A DNA stretch of 37,009 bases. Source: Bacteroidaceae bacterium. GTDB lineage: Bacteria; Bacteroidota; Bacteroidia; Bacteroidales; Bacteroidaceae. Under the pieces are notes generated by a model, which was not told where the DNA came from, did no database searches, and saw only the letters and a list, made by a program, of their open reading frames with translations. Each line of letters begins with the position of its first letter. Position 1 is the first letter of the stretch. Position numbers and translations under genes: made by a program. Below, piece after piece: positions 25,532-33,167 of this stretch. The stretch covers positions 1-37,009 of the forward strand of contig JAFTUV010000020.1 in NCBI GenBank assembly GCA_017466065.1, read 5' to 3'.

Positions 25532-27559
25532 ATGAAAAAGATTTTATCACTTATAGCAATAACGCTATTCTCTCTGCCGATAATATCGCAGGATATGATT
25601 GTGGAGATGAAAAACGGCAAAGAGAGCAACATCGTTGCACTCGAAGAACTACGCAGAATAACGTTCAATGGTGGCAATGTAAATATCACCCAAACAAACG
25701 GCAGCACAACCACCACCCCGATGAGTGAGATTAACCGCATACTTTTCGGCTCTGCCACCATTTTGGGCGATGTCAACGGCGACGGTTCGGTAGATGTCAG
25801 CGACATTACAAAATTAGTGTCGATGATACTCAACAGCACACTTGCCACCGACGCCGGCGATATTAACGGCGATGGTACGGTAGATGTCAGCGACATTACA
25901 AAATTAGTATCCATAATCCTGAACACCGACACTGCCGTTACCAATACAGCAGCACAAACGCTGTATATAAACAACAGCAACTCCACCTATCAGGAGTTCA
26001 GCACCGATGGAGTAAGAGAGATAACCTTCGACGAGGTGTGGCAAACAATCTCAATGGAGAATACCGATGGGGTGACAAGCTCTTTCACCACAGCCTGCAT
26101 CGACAGCATATCTCCTGCGAGCAACGGCAGCACCCCCCTTGCGTACACCCTCGACAAGAACGTTGTCTTCGACCCCTCCGATGCAACATCGTTCGACGAA
26201 ATAACAGAAACTATTATAAAAGACGAACTTAACGACGAGTATGGTGATTTTATAGAGAACTACTCTACCACAAAAGTCATAACCATTATGTTCAACGACT
26301 CGAAGGTTGTATGCAACAACAGCAATCTGGCCGATGTTACATATACAATCACCAATAACACCCACATTGTTATAAATTCGACCCGCAAGAATGTAGGATT
26401 CCTTGTGCTTGGCAGTTGCAGCAACGGCTCGTTAAAAATTTATAGCACATATAAATTCCAGATAAAGCTCAACGGACTCACACTCACAAACCCGACAGGC
26501 CCTGCCATAAACATACAAAGCAGCAAGAGCGTCTATCTCACGCTGGCCAAAGGTACCACAAACACCCTGTGCGACGGAGCTACATACGCCACAGCTCCCA
26601 ACAACGCCGCAGGCGAGCCCGAGGACCAGAAAGGAACACTTTTCAGCGAAGGACAGATTATTATCAACGACACCGGCACACTTAACGTAACCTCGCTTGG
26701 CGGTCACGGTATTTGCAGCGACGACTACATACGCATTCGTAGCGGCAACATCAGTGTCACAGCTGTAAAGGATGGCTTCAACACCAACGACCTCTTCCGC
26801 GTGGGACGCACAAGCAGCGCATCGCCCACCATCAAAATCAAGGCCGACGGCAATGGAATCGACTGCGGTAAGGGAGAAGTTGTAATTGAAGCCGGCAAAA
26901 TAGGGATAAACACCGGCAACGAGGCCATAAAGGTTGAATACACCGGCACCAACACAGCCATCACTCCCAATGCTACAATAAAAGGCGGTTACATACTTGC
27001 ACGGACCAACAACGAGAAGAGTGCGGTTATAAAGACCGACGGAACCTTCACACAAAGCGGAGGAAAAATTCAGGGAGAGACATTGGGCAACGGCTCCAAG
27101 ATTGTAAACAGCAAAGGAGGCATAACCATTAACGGAGGTAAGCTCACCGGAATGTCGAAAGGCACGCTCAGCAGCGACACCACCACAGCCGGAGGCTTCA
27201 AGAGCGACAGTGACATTATCATAAACAAAGGCACCATTGCCATAAATTGCAGTGGAGAAGGCTCAAAAGGCTTTAATTGCAACGGCAATCTTGTGGTAAA
27301 CGGCGGCGATATTACCCTGCTTGCAGAGGCCGGGAATTTTGTAGCCGACACCTATGACCGCAAGACACGCGCCATCACCGCGTTCGACTTCACCATAAAC
27401 GGAGGAGATATCTTCACCAAAGGCTACGATTATGCCATAAATGCCACCGACATTAACCTGAAAAACGGCACGGTTACAGCCATTAGCAGTAACAACGCTG
27501 CACTATACGGCAATGTTAAACAGACCGGCGGTTGGTTAGTTACCAAGGGTGCCGAATAG
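25532..27559 (+). CDS. Secreted dockerin plus DUF4353-like carbohydrate-binding repeat protein
   Basis: A 675-residue exported protein with a signal peptide (about 1-20). Residues 22-73 form a small strand module ending RRITFNG and INRILFG, and a similar one recurs at about 142-195. Between them is a dockerin type I-like domain with two calcium loops, DVNGDGSVDVSD (80-91) and DINGDGTVDVSD (110-121), exactly 30 residues apart. From about 210 to 675 runs a repetitive, Asn/Gly-rich, right-handed beta-helix-like region (GQIIINDTGTLNV, GHGICSDDYIRIRSG, KGGITINGGKLTG, NGNLVVNGGDITLLA) resembling the DUF4353 carbohydrate-binding family. No cohesin and no T9SS tail was seen. It ends the VTC operon and may be its substrate or surface partner. 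Confidence 0.82.
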   Translation: MKKILSLIAITLFSLPIISQDMIVEMKNGKESNIVALEELRRITFNGGNVNITQTNGSTTTTPMSEINRILFGSATILGDVNGDGSVDVSDITKLVSMILNSTLATDAGDINGDGTVDVSDITKLVSIILNTDTAVTNTAAQTLYINNSNSTYQEFSTDGVREITFDEVWQTISMENTDGVTSSFTTACIDSISPASNGSTPLAYTLDKNVVFDPSDATSFDEITETIIKDELNDEYGDFIENYSTTKVITIMFNDSKVVCNNSNLADVTYTITNNTHIVINSTRKNVGFLVLGSCSNGSLKIYSTYKFQIKLNGLTLTNPTGPAINIQSSKSVYLTLAKGTTNTLCDGATYATAPNNAAGEPEDQKGTLFSEGQIIINDTGTLNVTSLGGHGICSDDYIRIRSGNISVTAVKDGFNTNDLFRVGRTSSASPTIKIKADGNGIDCGKGEVVIEAGKIGINTGNEAIKVEYTGTNTAITPNATIKGGYILARTNNEKSAVIKTDGTFTQSGGKIQGETLGNGSKIVNSKGGITINGGKLTGMSKGTLSSDTTTAGGFKSDSDIIINKGTIAINCSGEGSKGFNCNGNLVVNGGDITLLAEAGNFVADTYDRKTRAITAFDFTINGGDIFTKGYDYAINATDINLKNGTVTAISSNNAALYGNVKQTGGWLVTKGAE

Positions 27560-27573
27560 CACCGCAACCGGAC

Positions 27574-27615
27574 AACACAATAAAGGCAGCCCGTGCAGGC
27601 TGCCTTTATTGTGTT
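27574..27615. terminator. Bidirectional terminator after the VTC operon
   Basis: A perfect 18-bp stem (27574-27591 with 27598-27615, loop CGTGCA). It separates the dockerin protein gene from the converging pyrH. Confidence 0.88.
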
Positions 27616-27633
27616 ATATATAAGAAAAAGACA

Positions 27634-28344
27634 TCAAGGATGCACAAAGGTGCCAATCTCCTCACCGTTCATAACCTTTTTAAGATTACCCACAACATCC
27701 ATATTAAACACATAGATGGGCAGATTATTCTCCTTGCACATAGCAGTAGCCGTTACATCCATCACCTTCAAGCCGCGATTAAGCACCTCGTCGTAACTTA
27801 TATCATCGAACTTTGTGGCAGTGGGATCCTTCTCAGGGTCGGCAGTATAGATACCATCGACACGGGTGCCTTTAAGCATAACATCGGCCTCAATCTCAAT
27901 ACCGCGGAGCGATGAACCTGTATCGGTGGTAAAATAGGGACTGCCTGTTCCGGCTGCCATAATAACCACCTTCCCCTCTTCCATCGCCTCGATAGCCTTC
28001 CACTTTGTGTAGAACTCACCCACAGGCTCCATACGTATTGCAGTAAGCACTTTGTTGGGAACAGCGGCAGCACCAAGGGCCGAGCTCAAAGCCAAGCTGT
28101 TAATAACGGTTGCCATCATACCCATCTGGTCGCCCTTCACACGGTCGAATCCCTTTCCTGCACCCGATAGACCGCGGAATATATTTCCGCCACCAATTAC
28201 AATACCTATCTGAACGCCCATTTCGGCAACCTCCTTTATCTGTGCCGCATACTCGTTCAAACGTTTGACATCAATACCATACCCTTGCTCTCCCATAAGG
28301 CTCTCGCCACTCAATTTAAGGAGAATTCTTTTAAACTTTGCCAT
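27634..28344 (-). CDS. pyrH: UMP kinase
   Basis: A 236-residue amino-acid-kinase-fold enzyme that phosphorylates UMP to UDP, an essential step in pyrimidine supply. Signature stretches are KRILLKLSGESLMG at the N-terminus, GIVIGGGNIFRG (about 47-58), DQMGMMATVINSLAL, TGSPYFTTDTGSSLRG and DGIYTADPEKDPTATKFD, all typical of bacterial PyrH. Length is normal. In many bacteria pyrH sits with tsf and frr; here it stands alone. A possible promoter box, TATATTTA, lies on the minus strand at 28379-28386. Confidence 0.97.
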   Translation of the reverse strand: MAKFKRILLKLSGESLMGEQGYGIDVKRLNEYAAQIKEVAEMGVQIGIVIGGGNIFRGLSGAGKGFDRVKGDQMGMMATVINSLALSSALGAAAVPNKVLTAIRMEPVGEFYTKWKAIEAMEEGKVVIMAAGTGSPYFTTDTGSSLRGIEIEADVMLKGTRVDGIYTADPEKDPTATKFDDISYDEVLNRGLKVMDVTATAMCKENNLPIYVFNMDVVGNLKKVMNGEEIGTFVHP

Positions 28345-28468
28345 ATTCTCAATTTTATAAAATAGTCTGTTTATTTTGTAAATATAGATATTTTTTCGAA
28401 ACAGTGCAATAATTGTTAAATATTACTATCTATCAGCCTCAAAAGCCGGCACTGCGGAGAATTTTAAT

Positions 28469-28476
28469 TAACTTTG
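28469..28476 (+). promoter_or_regulatory. Candidate promoter -7 box for the small membrane protein gene
   Basis: TAACTTTG matches TAnnTTTG, 18 bases before the ATG at 28495. Its TTG at 28474 begins a longer frame that is probably not translated. Confidence 0.5.
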
Positions 28477-28494
28477 TATCAAATTAAAAAGAGT

Positions 28495-28716
28495 ATGCGA
28501 CTATTCCGTAACCCAAACATAACAATAGCAATCCTTGCAGCATACACCATAATAGTGTATGCCTATCTGTTCCCGCGAAACGACGAAATGACAAATACCG
28601 AAAAATGGATTACCGTCGGCGCCTCGTTTTTCACATTGGGCCTCTTGTGGTACCTGCTACGCAAACGTGAGAAGCTGCGCAAAGAACGCGAAAAAGACAC
28701 AGACAGCAAGAAGTGA
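28495..28716 (+). CDS. Small two-helix membrane protein
   Basis: A 73-residue protein of unrecognised family. It starts MRLFRNPN, has two membrane helices (about 8-26, AILAAYTIIVYAYLF, and about 38-55, ITVGASFFTLGLLWYLL), and a highly charged tail of alternating Lys, Arg and Glu (LRKREKLRKEREKDTDSKK). The positive tail suggests N-terminus and C-terminus both face the cytosol. The ATG at 28495 is preferred over an upstream TTG that overlaps the promoter box; an A-rich GAG stretch precedes it. It converges on birA with four bases between stops and no clear terminator. Confidence 0.65.
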   Translation: MRLFRNPNITIAILAAYTIIVYAYLFPRNDEMTNTEKWITVGASFFTLGLLWYLLRKREKLRKEREKDTDSKK

Positions 28717-28720
28717 CAAC

Positions 28721-29482
28721 CTACAAAAGCAACTCCACCTCCTTGAAGGCATATTGCAATAGTGAGCCGTCGGAACGCTTCAAGAGCAAGTGTCCGTCAC
28801 CTGCAACATCCACAATCTCGGCCTCAAAATACGAAGAGGCATCGCGGTAACGCATCACCTTATTATAACCAAGCAATCTGCTTTTATATTCGGTGGCAAG
28901 CGCATCATATATGCCCCTGCTCAACAAAGAAGCATAGTGCGAGAAAGTGTCAAGCAAAGAGGAAAGCACCATTTCCACATCGTACGAAGCACCCTGCAAC
29001 ATTCTCATAGAAACAGGCACTTTGTCCATAGTGGCAAATGATGTCTGGTTGACATTCAGCCCCACCCCAATTATCGCCTGCTCCACAAACGAACCGCAAT
29101 AATCGAGCTCCACAAGAATTCCGGCAAGTTTCCTGTTGCCGACATATATATCATTGGGCCATTTTAGCCACACCTCAATCCCAAACCCGGCCATTGTTTC
29201 GCACACGGCAAGCGCAACGGCCTGCGACAAAGCAAACTGCGACAATACGGGCAAGGACGATGGCCGCATCATTATGCTTACAAGGAGATTTTCACCGGCC
29301 GACGAGTGCCACACATTGCCACGCTGCCCACGACCGGCAGTCTGTTCATCGGCATAAACAACCACCATCGCAGCACCGCCGGCAGCCTTCCACAGTTGCT
29401 CGGCATTGGCACGAATGTAGCTGTTGGTGGAATCAATCACACCCAAATGCTTGATAAAAAAACTGTTGGCTTTATAATCCAT
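28721..29482 (-). CDS. birA: Biotin-[acetyl-CoA carboxylase] ligase
   Basis: A 253-residue biotin protein ligase that activates biotin with ATP and attaches it to carboxylase carrier proteins. The catalytic domain has STNSY (18-22), the biotinyl-AMP loop GRGQRG (50-55), the KWPNDIYV motif (107-114) and GVGLNVNQ. The small C-terminal SH3-like domain ends the chain. There is no N-terminal helix-turn-helix, so it is the class I, non-repressor form. Its start overlaps the stop of the YjbR-family gene by 11 bases, indicating one operon with it and yraN. Confidence 0.95.
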   Translation of the reverse strand: MDYKANSFFIKHLGVIDSTNSYIRANAEQLWKAAGGAAMVVVYADEQTAGRGQRGNVWHSSAGENLLVSIMMRPSSLPVLSQFALSQAVALAVCETMAGFGIEVWLKWPNDIYVGNRKLAGILVELDYCGSFVEQAIIGVGLNVNQTSFATMDKVPVSMRMLQGASYDVEMVLSSLLDTFSHYASLLSRGIYDALATEYKSRLLGYNKVMRYRDASSYFEAEIVDVAGDGHLLLKRSDGSLLQYAFKEVELLL

Positions 29483-29819
29483 ATTTGCAGCGAATATATT
29501 TGGGAAGTTTTTTCAGCACCTCGCAATAGGAGTGGTCGACAAGCTCGAAAAAGAGTTCATCGGGCAGATGCTCTATATCCAATTGGTTCCAATATTTCTT
29601 GTTCATATGCCACGCAGGAGTTATCTGCCAATAGCTGTCGCGCAAGATAACAGCCCTGTCGGCATCACATTTCAGGCAGAACCACTTGACATTGTCAAGG
29701 TCGACCATCGCAAAAATCTTACCCTCGACACGAAAAACAAGAACACTCTCGTCGAAGGGAAAATCCTCGGTAGCCCCCACCTTGCTTAAACAATACAAAC
29801 GTGCATCCTCTATATTCAT
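29472..29819 (-). CDS. MmcQ/YjbR-family protein
   Basis: A 115-residue cytosolic protein with the YjbR double-wing fold pattern: VGATEDFPFDESVLVFRVEGKIFAMVDLD, WFCLKCDADRAVILRD, ITPAWHMNKKYWNQLDIE and a C-terminal LVDHSYCEVLKKLPKY. Family members are small DNA-binding-like proteins of unsettled role. Full length. It sits between yraN (nine bases upstream) and birA (11-base overlap). Confidence 0.9.
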   Translation of the reverse strand: MNIEDARLYCLSKVGATEDFPFDESVLVFRVEGKIFAMVDLDNVKWFCLKCDADRAVILRDSYWQITPAWHMNKKYWNQLDIEHLPDELFFELVDHSYCEVLKKLPKYIRCKYGL

Positions 29820-29828
29820 AACTCCTCT

Positions 29829-30191
29829 CTACCAAGTTGCCGAAAAAGCATCCTCTATATGCTCTATTTTATGCTGTTCGCCATCGCCCACAACCGTAAC
29901 AATATCGAACCTGTAATCAATATCCACCTGTTTGGAGAGTACATAAGCCTCGGCAGCACTGATAAGACGCTTTATTTTTGCAGAAGTAACAGCATCGGCC
30001 GCATCGCCGAAAGCATCGGTTGCGCGGCTTTTAACCTCAACAAAAACAAGCACATCGCGCTGCTGGGCAATAATATCAATCTCCTTATGCCCACTGCGCC
30101 AGTTACATTCGTGTATGGCATACCCCTTATCGAGCAGATAACGGGCAGCCAACATTTCGCCTTTATTGCCAAATAGATTATGCTGTGCCAT
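29829..30191 (-). CDS. UPF0102 YraN-family nuclease-fold protein
   Basis: A 120-residue protein with the restriction-endonuclease-like core: GNKGEMLAARYLLDKGY, then EIDIIAQQRDVLVFVEVKSR (37-56), in which Glu37, Asp39, Glu52 and Lys54 form a PD-(D/E)XK-type site. Length is normal. The biochemical role of YraN is unsettled; the fold suggests DNA processing. It is the first gene of a three-gene unit with a well-formed promoter. Confidence 0.92.
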   Translation of the reverse strand: MAQHNLFGNKGEMLAARYLLDKGYAIHECNWRSGHKEIDIIAQQRDVLVFVEVKSRATDAFGDAADAVTSAKIKRLISAAEAYVLSKQVDIDYRFDIVTVVGDGEQHKIEHIEDAFSATW

Positions 30192-30209
30192 AAAAAACCA
30201 TTATAGTAG

Positions 30210-30241
30210 CGAAGATAGCACAAGTTGCACCAAAAAACAAA
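30210..30241 (-). promoter_or_regulatory. Promoter for the yraN-yjbR-birA operon
   Basis: On the minus strand TTTG (30241-30238), a 20-base spacer and TATCTTCG (30217-30210), 19 bases before the yraN ATG. The spacing fits the Bacteroidetes sigma-factor consensus. Confidence 0.65.
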
Positions 30242-30247
30242 CCAAAA

Positions 30248-30279
30248 TTTGCATTTCGGATGCATTTACACTATTTTTG
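30248..30279 (+). promoter_or_regulatory. Promoter for the RHH-like gene and tadA
   Basis: TTTG (30248-30251), a 20-base spacer and TATTTTTG (30272-30279), 29 bases before the first ATG. Its -33 element is only six bases from that of the divergent yraN promoter. Confidence 0.7.
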
Positions 30280-30307
30280 CATATAAATATTGCTATAATC
30301 GCCTCCT

Positions 30308-30547
30308 ATGGGTACAAAAAAGAAAAAACCACTAAAAGCAACAACCACGCGCATACAACCAACGCGACACTCTCGCGTTGTATGCCTTGTCAGCGACGAG
30401 GAGATGAGGATAATAGACGAATATCTTAAAAAGTACAAAATCACGAACAAGAGCAACTGGATGCGCGAGACTCTTCTTTCGTTCATATACAAAAGCCTTG
30501 AAACAGATTACCCCACACTCTTCGAGGAGCACGATATGCGCCGATAA
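30308..30547 (+). CDS. Small basic protein with ribbon-helix-helix-like pattern
   Basis: A 79-residue protein of unrecognised family. A Lys/Arg/Thr-rich N-terminus (about 1-20) is followed by a predicted strand, RHSRVVCLVS, and two helices, DEEMRIIDEYLKKYKI and KSNWMRETLLSFIYKSLET. That order and the S/T-N-W-M-R-E helix start resemble ribbon-helix-helix DNA-binding proteins such as MobC-type accessory proteins. It ends seven bases before tadA and shares its promoter. No mobilisation genes are nearby. A chromosomal regulator is possible. Confidence 0.6.
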   Translation: MGTKKKKPLKATTTRIQPTRHSRVVCLVSDEEMRIIDEYLKKYKITNKSNWMRETLLSFIYKSLETDYPTLFEEHDMRR

Positions 30548-30554
30548 CAGCCCT

Positions 30555-30986
30555 ATGACCGATAACGATTATATGAAACAAGCTCTGGCCGAGGCACGCA
30601 AAGCCTTTGCAGAAGACGAAGTGCCCATTGGAGCCATAATCGTATGTAACGGGCGCATAATCGCTCGTGCCCACAACCTCACCGAAACACTCAACGACGT
30701 AACCGCACACGCCGAAATGCAGGCAATAACAGCTGCGGCAGCAAATATCGGCGGCAAATATTTGAACGACTGCACTCTATATGTAACAGTAGAACCCTGC
30801 CCTATGTGCGCAGGAGCCATAGGCTGGTCACAAATGGGGCGGGTGGTTTATGGTGCGAGCGACGAAAAGAGAGGCTTTATGAGATACGCCCCCGATGTAC
30901 TCCATCCAAAAACAAAAATCACCAAAGGCATAGGTGCCGACGAGGCGACGGCACTTATGAAAGAGTTTTTCAGCAAGAAAAGATAG
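30555..30986 (+). CDS. tadA: tRNA(adenine-34) deaminase
   Basis: A 143-residue deaminase that converts A34 to inosine in tRNA-Arg(ACG). Zinc and catalytic residues are in place: HAE (52-54, Glu as proton shuttle) and PCPMC (81-85). EVPIGAIIV and NLTETLNDVTAHAEMQAI are typical of TadA. The start at 30555 is chosen because it gives the usual MTDNDYMKQALAEA opening; an upstream start would lie inside the preceding gene. Length is slightly short but normal for Bacteroidetes. Confidence 0.95.
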   Translation: MTDNDYMKQALAEARKAFAEDEVPIGAIIVCNGRIIARAHNLTETLNDVTAHAEMQAITAAAANIGGKYLNDCTLYVTVEPCPMCAGAIGWSQMGRVVYGASDEKRGFMRYAPDVLHPKTKITKGIGADEATALMKEFFSKKR

Positions 30987-30996
30987 CGTCCGACAG

Positions 30997-31284
30997 CTAT
31001 TCGTCCTTAATCTCCTCAAAATCGACATACTCTCCCTCGTCCTTGTCAAACATCTTCTTGCGAGAAGAGTCGTTGTCTCTCGCACCATATTTTGTATAGG
31101 ACCCCCTATCCCCATTATCGGCACCGTGTGAATAACCACGAGCCGAAGAGGAACCTCCCCGCTTGCGACCACGCAACGAGAAGCCAAGGATCGACAGAAG
31201 AGTGCGAATAACCGAAAAGATTATTGTGGGGATAAGCAATAATATAAATATTGCTATTATAAATAGTAGAAATATAAAAGACAT
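30997..31284 (-). CDS. DUF4834 small membrane-anchored protein
   Basis: A 95-residue protein with a long N-terminal hydrophobic segment (about 2-36, FIFLLFIIAIFILLLIPTIIFSVI), then a Gly/Ser/Arg-rich linker and an acidic C-terminus ending EGEYVDFEEIKDE. This matches the Bacteroidetes DUF4834 family, whose role is unknown. The conserved tail suggests a protein-binding end in the cytosol. It stands 230 bases downstream of pssA on the same strand and converges on tadA. Confidence 0.8.
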   Translation of the reverse strand: MSFIFLLFIIAIFILLLIPTIIFSVIRTLLSILGFSLRGRKRGGSSSARGYSHGADNGDRGSYTKYGARDNDSSRKKMFDKDEGEYVDFEEIKDE

Positions 31285-31404
31285 ATCCTGATTTTAAAAA
31301 TATTTTAATTTATATCGTTGAATCTTAAAGCAAACATTCAGCCGGGCACACTTTGCAGGTTCACCAACAGGCACAGTCTATTTCCGCAAAGCCTTAATGC
31401 AAAT

Positions 31405-31467
31405 AAATCTTTCGAGGACGCGTAACGCACTACGCAACCGAAAGCCAAGGAAACAGACACCCTTGAA
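31405..31467. repeat. Hairpin-bearing intergenic repeat, copy 1
   Basis: Nested stems are visible, CTTTCG (31409-31414) with CGAAAG (31439-31444) and GCGTA (31420-31424) with TACGC (31431-31435), followed by GGAAACAGACA. The same layout appears at 36915-36977. The remainder of the 230-base gap (31285-31514) holds no gene. Confidence 0.55.
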
Positions 31468-31514
31468 TATAAAAAACAACCGCGAGTGCAGAACGGATTA
31501 CCCGACGGCAAGAA

Positions 31515-32222
31515 CTATGCCATATTTTTACGAATATACAATGCAGTCGAGAGTATAAGATACCAAGCAATAATCGCAACCGCCGCACCAATACCCAATG
31601 TAAGCATCGGAATTGAGCACATAAGGAATATGTAACGTATCTTATTGCTTCTCCACCTCAAACTCTTGAATTTGAGAGAGAACATCGGTATATTCGAAAC
31701 GAGAAGATAGGAGAAGAGGGTTATAAGCCCTATCATAAACAACCAACCGGCATTAAGTTCTGTAATCCAATCGCCAAAGCCCGCAACCAATGAGGCCCAG
31801 AAAAGAGCATTGGCAGGAGTGGGTAGGCCTATAAACGTAGTTTTTTGGCGGGTATCAATATTGAACTTTGCCAGACGCACAGCCGAGAATACCGCAATAA
31901 GGAATGCATAATAGGGTAAATAATCGGCAACGGGAACAAGGAATGCCGGCAAAGGCAATGTCCTCATAAACGAGAACACAATGGCAGCCGGAGCAAGGCC
32001 GAAAGTAACATCATCGGCCAACGAGTCCATCTGCACGCCCAAAGGCGAAGATACTTTAAGCAGACGGGCAACCATTCCATCGAAAAAGTCGAATGTAGCA
32101 CCAAGCACTATAAACAACAAGGCCGTTGTAAAAGAGCCTTCAAGAGCCATTACACAAGCTATACAACCCGAAAACAAATTACAACACGTTATTGTATTTG
32201 GTATATGTCTCTTTATTGCCAT
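31515..32222 (-). CDS. pssA: CDP-diacylglycerol-serine O-phosphatidyltransferase
   Basis: A 235-residue inner-membrane enzyme that makes phosphatidylserine from CDP-diacylglycerol and serine. The CDP-alcohol phosphotransferase motif is complete: Asp45, Asp48-Gly49, Ala52-Arg53, Gly62, Asp66 and Asp70 in DFFDGMVAR through GVQMDSLADD. Six or more membrane helices are visible. psd lies 11 bases upstream in the same operon, so the pair makes phosphatidylethanolamine. Confidence 0.95.
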   Translation of the reverse strand: MAIKRHIPNTITCCNLFSGCIACVMALEGSFTTALLFIVLGATFDFFDGMVARLLKVSSPLGVQMDSLADDVTFGLAPAAIVFSFMRTLPLPAFLVPVADYLPYYAFLIAVFSAVRLAKFNIDTRQKTTFIGLPTPANALFWASLVAGFGDWITELNAGWLFMIGLITLFSYLLVSNIPMFSLKFKSLRWRSNKIRYIFLMCSIPMLTLGIGAAVAIIAWYLILSTALYIRKNMA

Positions 32223-32233
32223 AATATTTCAGT

Positions 32234-32941
32234 CTATTTTAATTTTGCAATTACAGTTTGGTTTCCTACAGTCTTCTGGTCGAGAGCCACACACACCTCG
32301 GCATCCAAAGGCAGGTAAACATCCACGCGCGAACCGAATTTAATAAATCCCATATGCTGGTCGATAAGACACTCCTCGCCAACAATCGAATATGTAACAA
32401 TGCGTCGTGCCATTGCTCCTGCTATCTGGCGGACAAGCAACTCTTCGCCATTGGGCATTTCAATAACCACCAACGAACGTTCATTCTCGGTGCTTGCTTT
32501 TGGCAACCACGCTTTGTGGAATTTACCTTTCTGATGCTCCACCCGCTTCACCACTCCATCCACAGGATACCAGTTTGCGTGAACATTCATAGGGCTCATA
32601 AATATAGAAACCAAAATGCGCTCTGCTTTAAAATGGTCGGGTTCAAACACCTTTTCAATAACCACAATCTTGCCATCGGCAGGTGCAACCACAATATCGT
32701 CAACATCACCTTGGAAACGCCTTATTGGACTGCGGAAGAAGTTGACCATCAACACATATGTTGATATGGTGGCAATGCTTACCACAGAATTAAAAACGAC
32801 CCAAGATGGCAGAAAATACCAAAGAGGAACATTTATCAAAAGAAGAATCAAGAAAGAAACCACAAGTATTTCGGTACCCTCGCGATGGATTCTTATATTT
32901 CTTATCTTCTTTATTTTTTTAAGGTTTCCAATCTTTTTCAT
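32234..32941 (-). CDS. psd: Phosphatidylserine decarboxylase
   Basis: A 235-residue pyruvoyl enzyme that decarboxylates phosphatidylserine to phosphatidylethanolamine. An N-terminal basic stretch and two membrane helices (about 23-65) are followed by [43 protein letters not shown] and [13 protein letters not shown]. The self-cleavage site is Gly203-Ser204 in [14 protein letters not shown]. This is the short, archaeal-like PSD form, normal in Bacteroidetes. It is the first gene of psd-pssA and has a consensus promoter. Confidence 0.95.
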   Translation of the reverse strand: MKKIGNLKKIKKIRNIRIHREGTEILVVSFLILLLINVPLWYFLPSWVVFNSVVSIATISTYVLMVNFFRSPIRRFQGDVDDIVVAPADGKIVVIEKVFEPDHFKAERILVSIFMSPMNVHANWYPVDGVVKRVEHQKGKFHKAWLPKASTENERSLVVIEMPNGEELLVRQIAGAMARRIVTYSIVGEECLIDQHMGFIKFGSRVDVYLPLDAEVCVALDQKTVGNQTVIAKLK

Positions 32942-32965
32942 ACTGCTAACAAGATATTATAAACA

Positions 32966-32996
32966 CAAAAATAGTAACATTTTGTTAAACGCCAAA
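32966..32996 (-). promoter_or_regulatory. Promoter for psd-pssA
   Basis: On the minus strand TTTG (32996-32993), a 19-base spacer and TATTTTTG (32973-32966), 25 bases before the psd ATG. It matches the Bacteroidetes consensus in both boxes. The divergent dnaE has only a weaker TAACTTTA at 33132-33139 in the same 226-base gap. Confidence 0.7.
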
Positions 32997-33167
32997 CAAA
33001 AAGCAACAAAAAGACCACATTTTGCAAAATATTACAGTAACTCTGCACCTTTAAAGAGCCCGCTGTTGCCAAAAGAAATAATTGTTAATAACTTTTTGCA
33101 AAAAGATTTACGCCGAATAAACAAAAGCTATTAACTTTATCAACGCTAAAAAAAATATTATTGCAAT

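Noticed and set aside
25768..25900. Cellulosome component
   Set aside because: A dockerin-like domain is present, but no cohesin, scaffoldin or glycoside hydrolase is in the window. Isolated dockerins are common in Bacteroidetes surface proteins.
30308..30547. Mobilisation protein of an integrated element
   Set aside because: The RHH-like pattern recalls MobC, but no relaxase, integrase, attachment site or composition change is nearby, and the gene shares a promoter with tadA.
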